From Spirosoma validum (GTDB lineage: Bacteria > Bacteroidota > Bacteroidia > Cytophagales > Spirosomataceae), in assembly GCF_014699035.1 (NCBI RefSeq), contig NZ_JACXAA010000007.1, positions 62,001 through 126,000 on the forward strand: a stretch of 64,000 nt of DNA. The letters run 5' to 3'. Positions 9,698-18,690 of this stretch are shown one piece after another (position 1 is the stretch's first letter; each line of letters begins with the position of its first letter). The notes under the pieces are model-generated. The model saw only the letters and a list, made by a program, of their open reading frames with translations, had not been told where the DNA came from and searched no databases. The position numbers and the translations under genes were made by a program.

Positions 9698-10834
9698 ATG
9701 AAATCGCTTTTAAACTTGATCGGAATTGTCAGTGTCACGACTGTCCTAAATGGCTGCTCATCAGCCAGCAGTGATCATAAAACAGGCGCGAAAGAACCCG
9801 AAGTGCAACAGGTTGGTATCACAACGGTACAGGCACTCCAACCCAGCAAGCGTGTTACGCTACCGGGAGAACTAAAGCCCTGGAATCGGGTCAATATGTA
9901 CGCCAAAGTGAAAGGGTTTGTGCGCGATATTTCGGTTGACCGGGGTACGATGGTGCGCAAAGGACAAGTGCTGGCCCGGCTTGATGCACCCGAAGTTATT
10001 TCGGAACTCAGTCAGGCGCAGGCGCAGGTGCAGGCGCAGGAATCCAATCTGGTGGAACAAACGGCGCGCGCTCGGGCCAGTCGGCTGATGTACCAGCGGT
10101 TGCTTCAGACGGCAAAAATGGAAGGAGCGGTTTCGCTAAACGAAATCGATCAGGCACAGGCGAAAATGCAGTCAGACAGTGCGATGGTCGCCATGAGCCG
10201 TGGAACGATACAGGCCGCCCGCTCGAACTATCAGGCTAAAAATGAATTACGTCAATATCTAACAATTACAGCTCCCTTCGATGGCATCGTGATTGAGCGG
10301 AATATTAGCCCCGGTGCGTTAGTCGGCGCGGGCGATAGCGGCAAACCGCTGTTCGTTCTGGAAGATAGCCACACGTTACGTCTGACCGTTGCCATTCCCG
10401 AAACGTTTGCGAATCAGTTGCCACAGAAAAGTTCGGTTTCGTTTACCGTCAATGCCATGCCTGATCGTCAGTTCAACGCAAAGCTCGCCCGGTCGGCGCA
10501 GAGTCTGGTCGAAGCAAATCGTGCCATGATGGCGGAGTTCGACGTACCCAATGCATCGCATGAACTGAAAGCGGGTATGTATGCCGACGTACAGATGCCT
10601 ATTGAACGTACTGCGAAAACGATGTTTGTGCCAACAACAGCTGTTGTCAGTTCCAGCGAAAAAATGTTCCTGATTAAGGTGAACGACAACCGGGCGCAGT
10701 GGGTATCGGTGCAGAAAGGGAACGTACTGGATAGCTTGGTTGAAGTATTCGGCGACGTACAACCGGGCATGACCATCGTCAAAAAAGCGTCCGAAGAAAT
10801 CCGTGATGGCCAGGAGATCAAAGCAGTGAAGTAG
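9698..10834 (+). CDS. RND efflux adaptor (membrane fusion protein, HlyD-like lipoprotein)
   Basis: This 378-residue periplasmic adaptor links the RND permease to the TolC channel. A lipobox (VLNGCSS, C20) predicts lipid anchoring. A lipoyl-like half-motif follows (VRDISVDRGTMVRKGQVLARLD, shown here as VDRGTMVRKGQVLARL), then a Gln/Ala-rich hairpin (QAQAQVQAQESN). The second lipoyl half reads LTITAPFDGIVIERNISPGA. A beta-barrel and a membrane-proximal domain end the protein. It is the third gene of the tolC-RND-MFP operon and is followed by a tail-to-tail hairpin. Confidence 0.92.
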   Translation: MKSLLNLIGIVSVTTVLNGCSSASSDHKTGAKEPEVQQVGITTVQALQPSKRVTLPGELKPWNRVNMYAKVKGFVRDISVDRGTMVRKGQVLARLDAPEVISELSQAQAQVQAQESNLVEQTARARASRLMYQRLLQTAKMEGAVSLNEIDQAQAKMQSDSAMVAMSRGTIQAARSNYQAKNELRQYLTITAPFDGIVIERNISPGALVGAGDSGKPLFVLEDSHTLRLTVAIPETFANQLPQKSSVSFTVNAMPDRQFNAKLARSAQSLVEANRAMMAEFDVPNASHELKAGMYADVQMPIERTAKTMFVPTTAVVSSSEKMFLIKVNDNRAQWVSVQKGNVLDSLVEVFGDVQPGMTIVKKASEEIRDGQEIKAVK

Positions 10835-10866
10835 ATAATTTTAGTTTACGCCATTAATCAGTTCGG

Positions 10867-10938
10867 TACGACCCTGCTGGGGCCAAAAGTTTATACAAAT
10901 CATTAGTTCTATAAACATTTCACCCCAGCGGGATCGTA
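10867..10938. terminator. Imperfect 29-bp inverted repeat between convergent genes
   Basis: Arms 10867-10895 and 10910-10938 pair over 24 of 29 positions around a 14-base loop. Most differences would be G.U pairs if read leftward. It sits between the end of the efflux operon and the end of the leftward monooxygenase, so it probably ends both transcripts. Confidence 0.55.
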
Positions 10939-10963
10939 TTATATCCTAGTGTTGCTCGATTAT

Positions 10964-12214
10964 TTATCTGGACATTTCCATCTGTTTTTCCCCTGTCCGG
11001 ATATGTTCAGGGCGCGGCCCCATACCAACCAAGCGAGCCGGTAATCGTCGAAGTACAGGCAAATGCCTGAACAACCAGAGTAGATACGGCGGAAAGCCTG
11101 TGGGACGGGTCGATGAGGCATTGATCAATCGGCGATGGGCGAAAATCTGCCCTGCCTGAATTACCCGCACGGGCCACAATCGCCGACGCTGAATCCGGGC
11201 TAACAGATCCGTTGATACAGGCCCCTTTTGCAGCGGAACGGCCAACTGATTCGCGGTGGCAACAGCATCCTGAATTGCCAGGTTAACCCCTACTCCACCC
11301 GCAGGCGACATGGCATGAGCAGCATCGCCAATGCAAAGTAATCCCGGCTTGTACCATTGGCGCAGTCGGTCAATTTTAACAGTCAGCAGGCTGATTTTAT
11401 CCCACGAATCCAATTCGTTTATATAGTCGCCAACAAAGGGAGCCAGGTCCAGAATATCGGCCTGTAAAGCTGATAGCCCACGCTGTTTAATTGTCTTGTA
11501 CTGGCCTTTGGGGATTAGGAAACCGCATTGAAAATAATCGCGACGGTCGATGAGTACCATGAATTTGCCCGCTTTCAGATACCCCAGCGACTGCTCGCCA
11601 ATAGCCGGATCTTTAAGAATTCGCATCCAGAGTACATCAATCGGAACGCCAAAATCCTGAACAGGCAGTTTTGCTTTGTCCCGAATAATAGAACGTCGTC
11701 CGTCGGTGCCCACAACCAGGTCGGCTTTGATTACCAATTCATTGGTCGGTGTACTGGCCTTCACGCCCGTAATCGTTCCATTTTCTTCAATCAGGTCGAT
11801 CGCTTCGGTTTCCATACGCAGCTGAAACGACGGATACTGTTTGGCCTTATCGGCAATAAAATTCAGGAAATCCCATTGGGGCATGAACGCAATAAACTTG
11901 CAGTGCGTGGGCAGATGCGCAAAGTCGGCGATGGGTACGGTCTGGCCGTCAGAGGTAATTTTTACAGAATTAAGCTCCTGATGGGGCAGTTGAAGAAAAT
12001 CGTCCAGTAAACCCAGTTCAACCAGCAGTTCCAGCGTCGATGGATGAATGGTATCCCCACGAAAATCCCGAAGAAAGTCTTTATGTTTTTCTAAAACCAC
12101 TACGTCGACGCCAGATCGTGCCAGCAGAAAGCCCAGCATCATACCGGCCGGGCCTCCACCAACAATACAGCAGCGTGTTTGTATACTCTGCGGATTTTCA
12201 GTCGCTTGTGTCAT
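10964..12214 (-). CDS. FAD-dependent monooxygenase (PHBH/UbiH-like)
   Basis: This is a flavoprotein of the aromatic hydroxylase group. The N-terminus carries the dinucleotide-binding motif IVGGGPAGMMLGFLLARSG followed by VVVLEKH. The second FAD motif GDAAHAMSPAGGVGVNLAIQ lies in the C-terminal half, and the DG motif appears as GTDGRRS. From ATG 12214 the protein has 416 residues; an in-frame ATG at 12235 would add seven. The family uses NAD(P)H and oxygen to hydroxylate aromatic or related substrates, or acts as an oxidoreductase on quinoid compounds. The substrate is unknown and neighbouring genes give no pathway clue. Confidence 0.88.
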   Translation of the reverse strand: MTQATENPQSIQTRCCIVGGGPAGMMLGFLLARSGVDVVVLEKHKDFLRDFRGDTIHPSTLELLVELGLLDDFLQLPHQELNSVKITSDGQTVPIADFAHLPTHCKFIAFMPQWDFLNFIADKAKQYPSFQLRMETEAIDLIEENGTITGVKASTPTNELVIKADLVVGTDGRRSIIRDKAKLPVQDFGVPIDVLWMRILKDPAIGEQSLGYLKAGKFMVLIDRRDYFQCGFLIPKGQYKTIKQRGLSALQADILDLAPFVGDYINELDSWDKISLLTVKIDRLRQWYKPGLLCIGDAAHAMSPAGGVGVNLAIQDAVATANQLAVPLQKGPVSTDLLARIQRRRLWPVRVIQAGQIFAHRRLINASSTRPTGFPPYLLWLFRHLPVLRRLPARLVGMGPRPEHIRTGEKQMEMSR

Positions 12215-12508
12215 AGCCAAAACGCATATTGTCATAGCTAACTGCTTTGACCAGGTTGTGTTTATTTGACGTATAAAAAAGTGCCTCTATTCTCACATGG
12301 ATTGTTAACTCGCGCGTTTTTTCGCTTCGTGTTTTCATGATTCGTTTCATGAATTTGTTACCCAAAATACAAAAAAAGCCCTCTCCAGTTAGCTAACGAG
12401 ACCCATGAGTTTTTAAAATAATTTATTTATATGATACTATTTGTATGAATAAAGTTTTGTTTAATCTTTGGTAACCATTTACTAAAAAAGGTTCAACAAA
12501 TTAGTAGT

Positions 12509-12883
12509 ATGCCGCACCCTTTCTACAAAACAGCTCCAAAAACCTACGATAGCTCCATCTGCACTGCTATCCTAACCGATTGGGTCCAGGCGGTAAGTAC
12601 TTTTTATCAGCACTACCAGCAACTGGCCACCTACAGGATACGACAGAGTATTCCTCTCATCCAGCCAATACCAGTTAGTCAGTGTCCACTCGGCCATCTG
12701 GAGCACTTGATGGACGATATGCAGCGGCAGATAGAAAGTTTGCTTTTAGAGATGGGGGATGCTGAACCATCCCCCTCTAGCCAGGCCAGTTACCAGAAGC
12801 TCATCGATCATACTGCCCGCTTGAATCGAGTGAATCAGCATGCGCAGACCCTAGGCCTGTTAACGACGCTGTCACCCTCATAA
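12509..12883 (+). CDS. Hypothetical protein, 124 aa
   Basis: No family is recognised. The protein is mostly helical, rich in Gln, Tyr and His (VSTFYQHYQQLATYRIRQS), with no signal peptide or membrane span, so it is likely cytoplasmic. It starts at a clear ATG after an AT-rich 270-bp leader region and is followed 47 bp later by another small unknown gene in the same direction. The region upstream (12400-12500) is strongly AT-rich and is the likely promoter. Confidence 0.6.
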   Translation: MPHPFYKTAPKTYDSSICTAILTDWVQAVSTFYQHYQQLATYRIRQSIPLIQPIPVSQCPLGHLEHLMDDMQRQIESLLLEMGDAEPSPSSQASYQKLIDHTARLNRVNQHAQTLGLLTTLSPS

Positions 12884-12901
12884 CTGCTTAAACAATTACT
12901 T

Positions 12902-12909
12902 TATATTTA
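12902..12909 (+). promoter_or_regulatory. Candidate -7 element tatattta
   Basis: This is close to the Bacteroidota TAnnTTTG consensus and lies 21 bp upstream of the ATG at 12931. No convincing -33 TTG was found. Confidence 0.35.
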
Positions 12910-12930
12910 CCTCCCTTAACTGATAAACAG

Positions 12931-13446
12931 ATGACACCGAACAATTCTTTACCGGATCTTTTGGAACGGTACGTCTTTGCGGTAGCTGCCCGGTTTGTCG
13001 AGTCGACCTCACCCGCGGATCAAACTCGATTGATTAATCTGTATAATTCGATTGGTAAGCCTATGCTTGACAGCAACCCGGCTGCCCCTGCTCTCCATAC
13101 AGCAACTGAGTTAGGGCGTGCGTTGCCTTTACCGGAAACTAAAACCCAACAGAAGAACACAGTTACCAGGCCACCACGTAAGAAGCTTGTTCTAACAGAA
13201 TCCCTTCAAGCCCTTGGTCAGCGGTCACTGGCTATGAACCAACAACAGATTAAGTTGACTCAGTCATACATTCTACAGATGGAAATGTTAATTATACGAA
13301 CCCAAAGCACAATTAAAAATGCTTCCTTACGGGCTCAGTTGCTCAAACATTACCAGGGTATTCGGGAAAGCTATCTAGCCCGGCTGGAGCAGTTGGAAGC
13401 CTTTCAGGCAATAAAATTGAGTAAATTTTATACAGTGCAGAGTTGA
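12931..13446 (+). CDS. Hypothetical helical protein, 171 aa
   Basis: No family is recognised. The N-terminal half (LLERYVFAVAARFVEST) and the C-terminal half (about 85-165) look alpha-helical. The latter is Gln/Leu-rich and may form a coiled coil (QMEMLIIRTQSTIKNASLRA). A basic linker (RPPRKKL) joins the two. There is no signal peptide. It follows the 124-residue unknown and could be cotranscribed, but a -7-like tatattta at 12902-12909 suggests its own promoter. Confidence 0.6.
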   Translation: MTPNNSLPDLLERYVFAVAARFVESTSPADQTRLINLYNSIGKPMLDSNPAAPALHTATELGRALPLPETKTQQKNTVTRPPRKKLVLTESLQALGQRSLAMNQQQIKLTQSYILQMEMLIIRTQSTIKNASLRAQLLKHYQGIRESYLARLEQLEAFQAIKLSKFYTVQS

Positions 13447-13681
13447 GTTTATAGGAGTTATTGCAGTGCACCTCCAAACCAAACCCTTAGAAAAAGCAAT
13501 GGCTGATGTGTGCCCAATCAGCACAGAGGGGCATGAATATTCCTTAAGCCGCTACCAGCAGAACCGTTTTTACGGGCACAACCATCCATGCCATAGCTCA
13601 CGAGCATCTTTATTCAGTCTGGCCATATCAGACTGATAGAAAGACACTTGCGCGTCAAAAAAAATGTGGATTAATTCACTA

Positions 13682-13909
13682 CTACTGTAATAGTTTACCC
13701 GCCCGCTTAGCCCACTGCTGCAACCGAGCCAGTGCGGCTGTCTTCTGAGCGATATCAGCCACCCATACTTCTTTGGGGGTCGAGTGCACCAATCCGTTAG
13801 CTAAATCCGTATATTGACGTATCCATCCACTAGAATCGGTTATTTTGTCATTTGTCAGTAATCCAGGCATTTTTAAAAGCCAGAATTCGATTTTGATTGT
13901 TACGTTCAA
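13682..13909 (-). pseudogene. IS3-family transposase remnant
   Basis: A 75-residue frame contains NDKITDSSGWIRQYTDLANG followed by LVHSTPKEVWVADI. This matches the region just before and at the start of the integrase core in IS3-family OrfB proteins, typically TDSNH...YPNL...L...P.Q.WVADITYI. The usual continuation (TYI... and the DDE residues) is missing, so only about 40 residues of the transposase survive. The N-terminal residues also do not match the family. It is most likely a truncated, inactive insertion-sequence fragment with chance flanking codons. The recognition is by eye. Confidence 0.6.
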
Positions 13910-13926
13910 AATACCTTCACACAGTT

Positions 13927-14415
13927 ATGTCGTTCTATTCAGCAAAACCCGAAGATTTACTTTTCGACGCAGCCCGCAAGGGTGATGTCACTCATCTTAA
14001 TCAACTTATTGACAGTGGGATTGACATTAATATAAAAAACGACAAGGGCTTCACGCCGTTGGTTTTAGCCGCCTACGACGGCCATCTGGACGCAACACAA
14101 CGTTTGCTGGATGCCGGGGCTAACGTGAATAATCAGGATATTGCCGGCAACACAGCCTTAATGGGTGTCTGTTTTAAAGGCTACGGCGAAATTGCCGAAT
14201 TGCTGATTCAACACGGCGCCGACCTGAATCTGCAAAACGGAAATGGCAGCACAGCGCTTATGTTCGCTACGTTGTTTGGCCGAAATCAGTTAATCAAAAT
14301 TATGCTCGACCACGGCGCCGATACGTCAATCCGTGATGGTCGAGGATTGACTGCCCTCGACCTGGCAAATCAGCAGGGTAATGAAGAAATCATCAAGCTT
14401 TTCGCCGAATTATAG
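13927..14415 (+). CDS. Ankyrin-repeat protein, 162 aa
   Basis: The ATG at 13927 (MSFYSAKPEDLLFDAARKGD) is preferred over an upstream TTG at 13897, which overlaps the transposase remnant. About four ankyrin repeats follow, each with the GxTPLxxAAxxGH pattern: GFTPLVLAAYDGHLDATQRL, then GNTALMGVCFKGYGEIAELL, GSTALMFATLFGRNQLIKIM and GLTALDLANQQGNEEIIKLF. There is no signal peptide, so it probably acts in the cytoplasm as a protein-binding module. Bacterial proteins of this size are common and their partners are generally unknown. Confidence 0.9.
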   Translation: MSFYSAKPEDLLFDAARKGDVTHLNQLIDSGIDINIKNDKGFTPLVLAAYDGHLDATQRLLDAGANVNNQDIAGNTALMGVCFKGYGEIAELLIQHGADLNLQNGNGSTALMFATLFGRNQLIKIMLDHGADTSIRDGRGLTALDLANQQGNEEIIKLFAEL

Positions 14416-14427
14416 TCTAGTTGACTA

Positions 14428-14457
14428 GTGGTGTCGGGTTCTCAAACTCGACACCAC
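14428..14457 (+). terminator. 13-bp hairpin after the ankyrin gene, repeat-family member
   Basis: Arms 14428-14440 and 14445-14457 pair with one G.T around loop ctca. The central part (gtggtgtcgggttctcaa) resembles the sequence at 29951-29977, so it may belong to a dispersed intergenic repeat family. Confidence 0.6.
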
Positions 14458-14570
14458 GCACCGTACATTATTGATTCCATTAAAATAATTGCGGATATTA
14501 GCACCTGTTGTCAACGATTAGGACTAACTGAAAACATTTGTCTGAGTCGTGCAATCGGTGCTTCTCCTCT

Positions 14571-15659
14571 ATGACACAATTGTTCCGTCGGCTTTTCGCA
14601 CTTCCGCTGATTAACGTACCGACGCAGAGTATCTGGATCTTTCTGGGTTTAGTTTCATGGACGGTTCCACTGGGCAATTACGTCTGGCTGGGAACACGTT
14701 ATTTCGAAGACTGGCGTATTTTCCTGACCGCTTCCACCAGCGCTTATCTAATTTGTCTTTTTTTGTTAGTGGGTCAAACGGCCATTATCCGTTCGATTAC
14801 CAATCGGTACCCGGAGGTTTCGCAAACGCCCAAACGTATGGTTCTGGAATTTCCGGTCTTCTTTTTCCTGACACTTGTAACCGAGTTCAGCTCGTTCTAT
14901 CTCTACCAGGCTATACCGTTTTTTAACTTCTACCCCACCCCATCGGCTCAGATAACCATTTTCTGGATTGGTCTCGGCTCAAACATTATTTCCCTGTGTA
15001 TGTATGAACTGTATTATACACTTACCAAGTGGCGGGAGAACAGTTTGCAAGCCGAAGCCTATAAACGCGAAGCCCTCTTGAATCAGCTCGACGTATTGAA
15101 AAATCAGGTAAATCCTCATTTCCTGTTCAACAGCCTGAATTCGCTGTCTTCGCTGATCAGTGAGGAACCAAAACAGGCCGAACAGTTCGTCGATGAACTA
15201 GCAAAAGTGTACCGGTATCTGTTGCAAACCAACGAAGGCAATCTGACTACGCTCGATAAAGAGTTATTTTTTATTGAGTCGTATTATTATCTCCTGAAGA
15301 CACGCCACCAGCAAGGTGTCCGGCTCACGATTGACGTAACCCCCGAATACCGTACGCAATTTTTGCCACCGCTAACGTTACAACTGCTGGTTGAAAACGC
15401 GGTGAAACACAATCGGGTACAGGCTACTCAGCCATTACAGATTACAATCGACACAACGCCGGAGGGCTGGCTGCGGGTCCAGAATAATCTTCAGCTCAAG
15501 AGCGTTCGTATGGCTTCGAACCAGGTAGGTTTATCCAATATCACGACTAAGTATCGCCTGCTTAATCAACCCGAGCCAATCATCACCGACACGAATGGCC
15601 ACTTTATTGTCAGGCTGCCTTTACTGCCCGAAAGCAATTCGAGGCTGGTCCTTTCCTAG
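14571..15659 (+). CDS. LytS/YehU-type sensor histidine kinase
   Basis: The ATG at 14571 (MTQLFRRLFALPLI) is preferred to the TTG at 14538. The protein has 362 residues with four predicted membrane spans in the first half (about 20-145). A His_kinase domain follows with the phospho-acceptor motif QVNPHFLFNSLNSLSSL (H183). The HATPase part shows LVENAVKHN. Such kinases normally pair with a LytTR response regulator, but none lies next to this gene, so it is an orphan here. The sensed signal is unknown. Confidence 0.9.
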   Translation: MTQLFRRLFALPLINVPTQSIWIFLGLVSWTVPLGNYVWLGTRYFEDWRIFLTASTSAYLICLFLLVGQTAIIRSITNRYPEVSQTPKRMVLEFPVFFFLTLVTEFSSFYLYQAIPFFNFYPTPSAQITIFWIGLGSNIISLCMYELYYTLTKWRENSLQAEAYKREALLNQLDVLKNQVNPHFLFNSLNSLSSLISEEPKQAEQFVDELAKVYRYLLQTNEGNLTTLDKELFFIESYYYLLKTRHQQGVRLTIDVTPEYRTQFLPPLTLQLLVENAVKHNRVQATQPLQITIDTTPEGWLRVQNNLQLKSVRMASNQVGLSNITTKYRLLNQPEPIITDTNGHFIVRLPLLPESNSRLVLS

Positions 15660-15690
15660 AACCAGCCTCGACGTAATCGTTTTTTCTGAG
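15640..15690 (+). terminator. Terminator overlapping the LytS-type kinase stop codon
   Basis: Stem arms 15640-15649 and 15661-15670 (cgaggctggt/accagcctcg) are followed by a T-rich tract (cgttttttct). The stop codon lies in the loop. This is a classical Rho-independent terminator. Confidence 0.8.
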
Positions 15691-15703
15691 CATTCCAGTT
15701 ACT

Positions 15704-18613
15704 CTACTTTTTTCTTACGGCCGGAGTACTCCCGCTCGACGATCCTGCTTTAGCCGGGGGCGTAGCAGACGTAGCAGTCGCCGGATTTCCTTCTTTATCT
15801 AACTCGACAACCTCGTAGCCTAAGCGTTCCAAGCCTGGTTTGACCAAAGCCTTATCGCCTACAACCGTAATGATCATGTTGCTGGCGGGCAGGCGTTTCT
15901 GCACGATGGCGTTGATTTCCGCTTTGGTTATGTTCTTGAGAATGGCGCTCTGTTGATCGACAAAATTTCTGGGCAGATCATACTCGATAATTTCACCCAG
16001 GAAATACGCTTTTTGAAGGGGCGTTTCATACCGTAACGCGTCGCGCTGACCAATCGAACTTTTTGTGAGCGCCAATTCATCATCCGTGATGCCGCTTTTA
16101 CCGTAATCCGTAATAACCTTCATGAACTCCACCACTGAGCTATCCGTAGCGGCCGCTTTGACCCCCGCCGATGCTGTAAATGGTCCCGGATTTCGGGTGC
16201 TGGTAAACGAAGACCCCGCTCCGTAAGTCCAGCCTTTCTCCTGCCGCAGTTTCATATTCAGGCGACTAACAAAGTCGCCACCCAGCATATAGTTCGCCAG
16301 TTTTGTTCGGTAGTAGTCGCCCGTTGCATCGTAGGGCAGGTCCGTCACGTAGCCAATCCGAATTTGCGACTGAGCTGCTTTCTCTTTGTCTACCAGATAA
16401 ATCCGCGTCTTATCAATGTTCCGTTTCACCGTTACGTTCGGCAGGCTCACGGGCTTCGGTGCCCATTTATTCAGAAAAGTTAGTTTGGGTTTCAGAGACG
16501 CCTGGTCGATATCACCGACAACGACCAGATTAGTTACCGAAGGAGAGAAATTGGCGCGGTAAAATGCTTTCACATCATCCAGCGTTAGACTCTGTACTGT
16601 TTTAGTCGTACCGCTGGTCGGAATGGATCGAATGTTATCGGTGCCGTACAATAGCTTGTTATAGGCTTTGTTGGCAATCACGACCGGTTGGGTTCCCTGG
16701 TTAGCAATGCCTTCTAACTGCTGCTTTTTCAGCCGATCAAAATCCTCAGTCGCAAACTTCGGGTGAAACAATTTTTCTTCGACTAACGCCAACGTAGCGT
16801 CCAGCGATTTCTTCGGCGATTCAATAATTACTCCGATGTCCTCCGCCCGTGCATAGACCTGAATGCTGCTGCCTAGCTTTTCCAGCTCCGTATTCAACTG
16901 CTCGGTCGTGTATTTTTCCGTGGCCTCGTTGAGCATCGATGCCGTTAGTTGCGCAATGCCCGCTTTCGATAGGTCTTTAGCGGATAAATAATGACCACCT
17001 TTTACCGTCAGCAGCATCGTTACGGTTGGCACTTCGTCGTTTTTAGCCGCAATTAATTTTAGACCGTTTGGCAGCTTGTCGGTCCAGAATGGGGGCACTT
17101 TTACCGCGGGATTAGGACCGGGTGCGGGCTTTTTCGTGCGATCAAACGAATCCCTGGCTTTCGCATAAACCAGATTTTTGTAGCCGTAGTCAGGCGCCTG
17201 ATAACCGGCGGTCGAAACGGTATAATTATCTGGTTGCGTAACAATATCTTTTTTGTCTTTCGGATAAACCGTCAGCACAACAGCGTGTTTGCCTTTGATG
17301 TACTGGTTATAAACCCGCATTACGTCGGCCTTCGTCACTGACTGATAACGTTTTAGCTCTTGCGGCAGGTAATTGGCCGTAGGGGCAAACGTCTGAAAAG
17401 ACGCTAACTGCGATACCTTCCCATCAACGCTCGACAATTCTTTGATAATCTCCGCTTCACGCGTAGCCCGGAACTGAGCAATATCATCGTCGGTTGCGCC
17501 CCGTTTTTCGAATTCCGTTAGCGTCTGGCGTAGCATCCTATCGATACTATCCAGCCGCATCTCTGGAAATGACTGGATCGCAAACGAAAACTCACCCGCT
17601 AATTCAGATGCCGGATGGCCAGCGTTTGCCATGACGGCCTTACTGGTTTTGATAAAGTTTTTGTAGAGCAGCGACGTTTTACCACCACCCAGAATTTGCG
17701 CCAACGCATCCAGTGATGCTTCATCGGGGTGAAAGCGGGGAACGGTCGGATACGTGACATACAGCATCGGAAAACGGATGTTGTCTTCGTACGATACGTA
17801 GCGATTCTGGCTCAGCGAAACGGCGGGTACGATGGTTTTCGTTACGTCTGGCCCTTTCGGTATCGACCCGAAATACTTTTCCGTCAGTTGTACGATTTGT
17901 TTGGTGCTGACGTCACCACCAACCGTCAACACGGCGTTGTTAGGACCATACCAGCGTAGAAAAAAGTTTTTCAGATCGTCCAGACTACCCCGATTCAGAT
18001 CTTCAATGTAGCCAATGGTGAGCCAGGAATACGGGTGACCATACGGATACAGATTCTTGGCCGTATATTCACCAACCAGCCCATAAGGCCGGTTATCATA
18101 GTTCTGTCCCCGTTCGTTCTTGACGGTGGCCCGCTGAATCTCAAACTTTTTCTGCGTAACGGCGTCCAGCAAAAAGCCCATCCGATCGGCTTCGATCCAC
18201 AGCGCCGTTTCGACTAAGTTGCTGGGTATGGTTTCGTAATAATTGGTACGATCCCGATTGGTGCTGCCATTTAAGCTACCACCACCGCCCGTAATAATTT
18301 TGTCCATTGACCCGTTCGGCACATTGTCAGACCCTTCAAACATCATGTGCTCGAAGAAATGGGCAAACCCCGACTTATTGATTTCTTCGCGGCCCGACCC
18401 GACATGGTACGTAACGTCGACGTGAACGACCGGATCAGAATGGTCTTCATGGACGATCAACGTCAGACCATTGGGGAGTACGTACTTTTCGTAGGGAATG
18501 ATCAGTTCATTTGCTTTTCGCTCAACTTTCTCAACTAGCTTCGTTTGAGCATACGTAGTGCTCACCACCAGCCAGGCCAATAACATTGATAGGGATAGGG
18601 TGTTTTTTCTCAT
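15704..18613 (-). CDS. M16-family zinc metallopeptidase with two tandem M16 units
   Basis: This 969-residue exported protease starts with a signal peptide (MRKNTLSLSMLLAWLVVSTT..., cleavage near TYAQ). The N-terminal M16 unit carries the inverted zinc motif HFFEHM with H85, E88 and H89. The second unit (from about residue 500) keeps the fold but has LTASMLNEATEKYT where the zinc motif would be, so it is catalytically silent, as is normal for fused M16 peptidases. The C-terminus is Ala/Ser/Pro-rich. Family members degrade peptides in the periplasm. It is transcribed leftward after the SDR gene with a 77-bp gap. Confidence 0.93.
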   Translation of the reverse strand: MRKNTLSLSMLLAWLVVSTTYAQTKLVEKVERKANELIIPYEKYVLPNGLTLIVHEDHSDPVVHVDVTYHVGSGREEINKSGFAHFFEHMMFEGSDNVPNGSMDKIITGGGGSLNGSTNRDRTNYYETIPSNLVETALWIEADRMGFLLDAVTQKKFEIQRATVKNERGQNYDNRPYGLVGEYTAKNLYPYGHPYSWLTIGYIEDLNRGSLDDLKNFFLRWYGPNNAVLTVGGDVSTKQIVQLTEKYFGSIPKGPDVTKTIVPAVSLSQNRYVSYEDNIRFPMLYVTYPTVPRFHPDEASLDALAQILGGGKTSLLYKNFIKTSKAVMANAGHPASELAGEFSFAIQSFPEMRLDSIDRMLRQTLTEFEKRGATDDDIAQFRATREAEIIKELSSVDGKVSQLASFQTFAPTANYLPQELKRYQSVTKADVMRVYNQYIKGKHAVVLTVYPKDKKDIVTQPDNYTVSTAGYQAPDYGYKNLVYAKARDSFDRTKKPAPGPNPAVKVPPFWTDKLPNGLKLIAAKNDEVPTVTMLLTVKGGHYLSAKDLSKAGIAQLTASMLNEATEKYTTEQLNTELEKLGSSIQVYARAEDIGVIIESPKKSLDATLALVEEKLFHPKFATEDFDRLKKQQLEGIANQGTQPVVIANKAYNKLLYGTDNIRSIPTSGTTKTVQSLTLDDVKAFYRANFSPSVTNLVVVGDIDQASLKPKLTFLNKWAPKPVSLPNVTVKRNIDKTRIYLVDKEKAAQSQIRIGYVTDLPYDATGDYYRTKLANYMLGGDFVSRLNMKLRQEKGWTYGAGSSFTSTRNPGPFTASAGVKAAATDSSVVEFMKVITDYGKSGITDDELALTKSSIGQRDALRYETPLQKAYFLGEIIEYDLPRNFVDQQSAILKNITKAEINAIVQKRLPASNMIITVVGDKALVKPGLERLGYEVVELDKEGNPATATSATPPAKAGSSSGSTPAVRKK

Positions 18614-18690
18614 GTTGGTGCTTAGTTGACATCAGCACGTAAATTACTGAAACTAAGTCATTAAGTAAAACACCCTACCTGAATCACCAG

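Noticed and set aside
11528..12010. 160-residue rightward frame
   Set aside because: It is antisense to the FAD monooxygenase, which has complete cofactor motifs on the other strand.
13466..13636. GTG-started 56-residue frame on the plus strand
   Set aside because: It has a non-ATG start, a Cys/His/Ser-rich unlikely composition and no recognisable family. It lies beside a decayed IS fragment.
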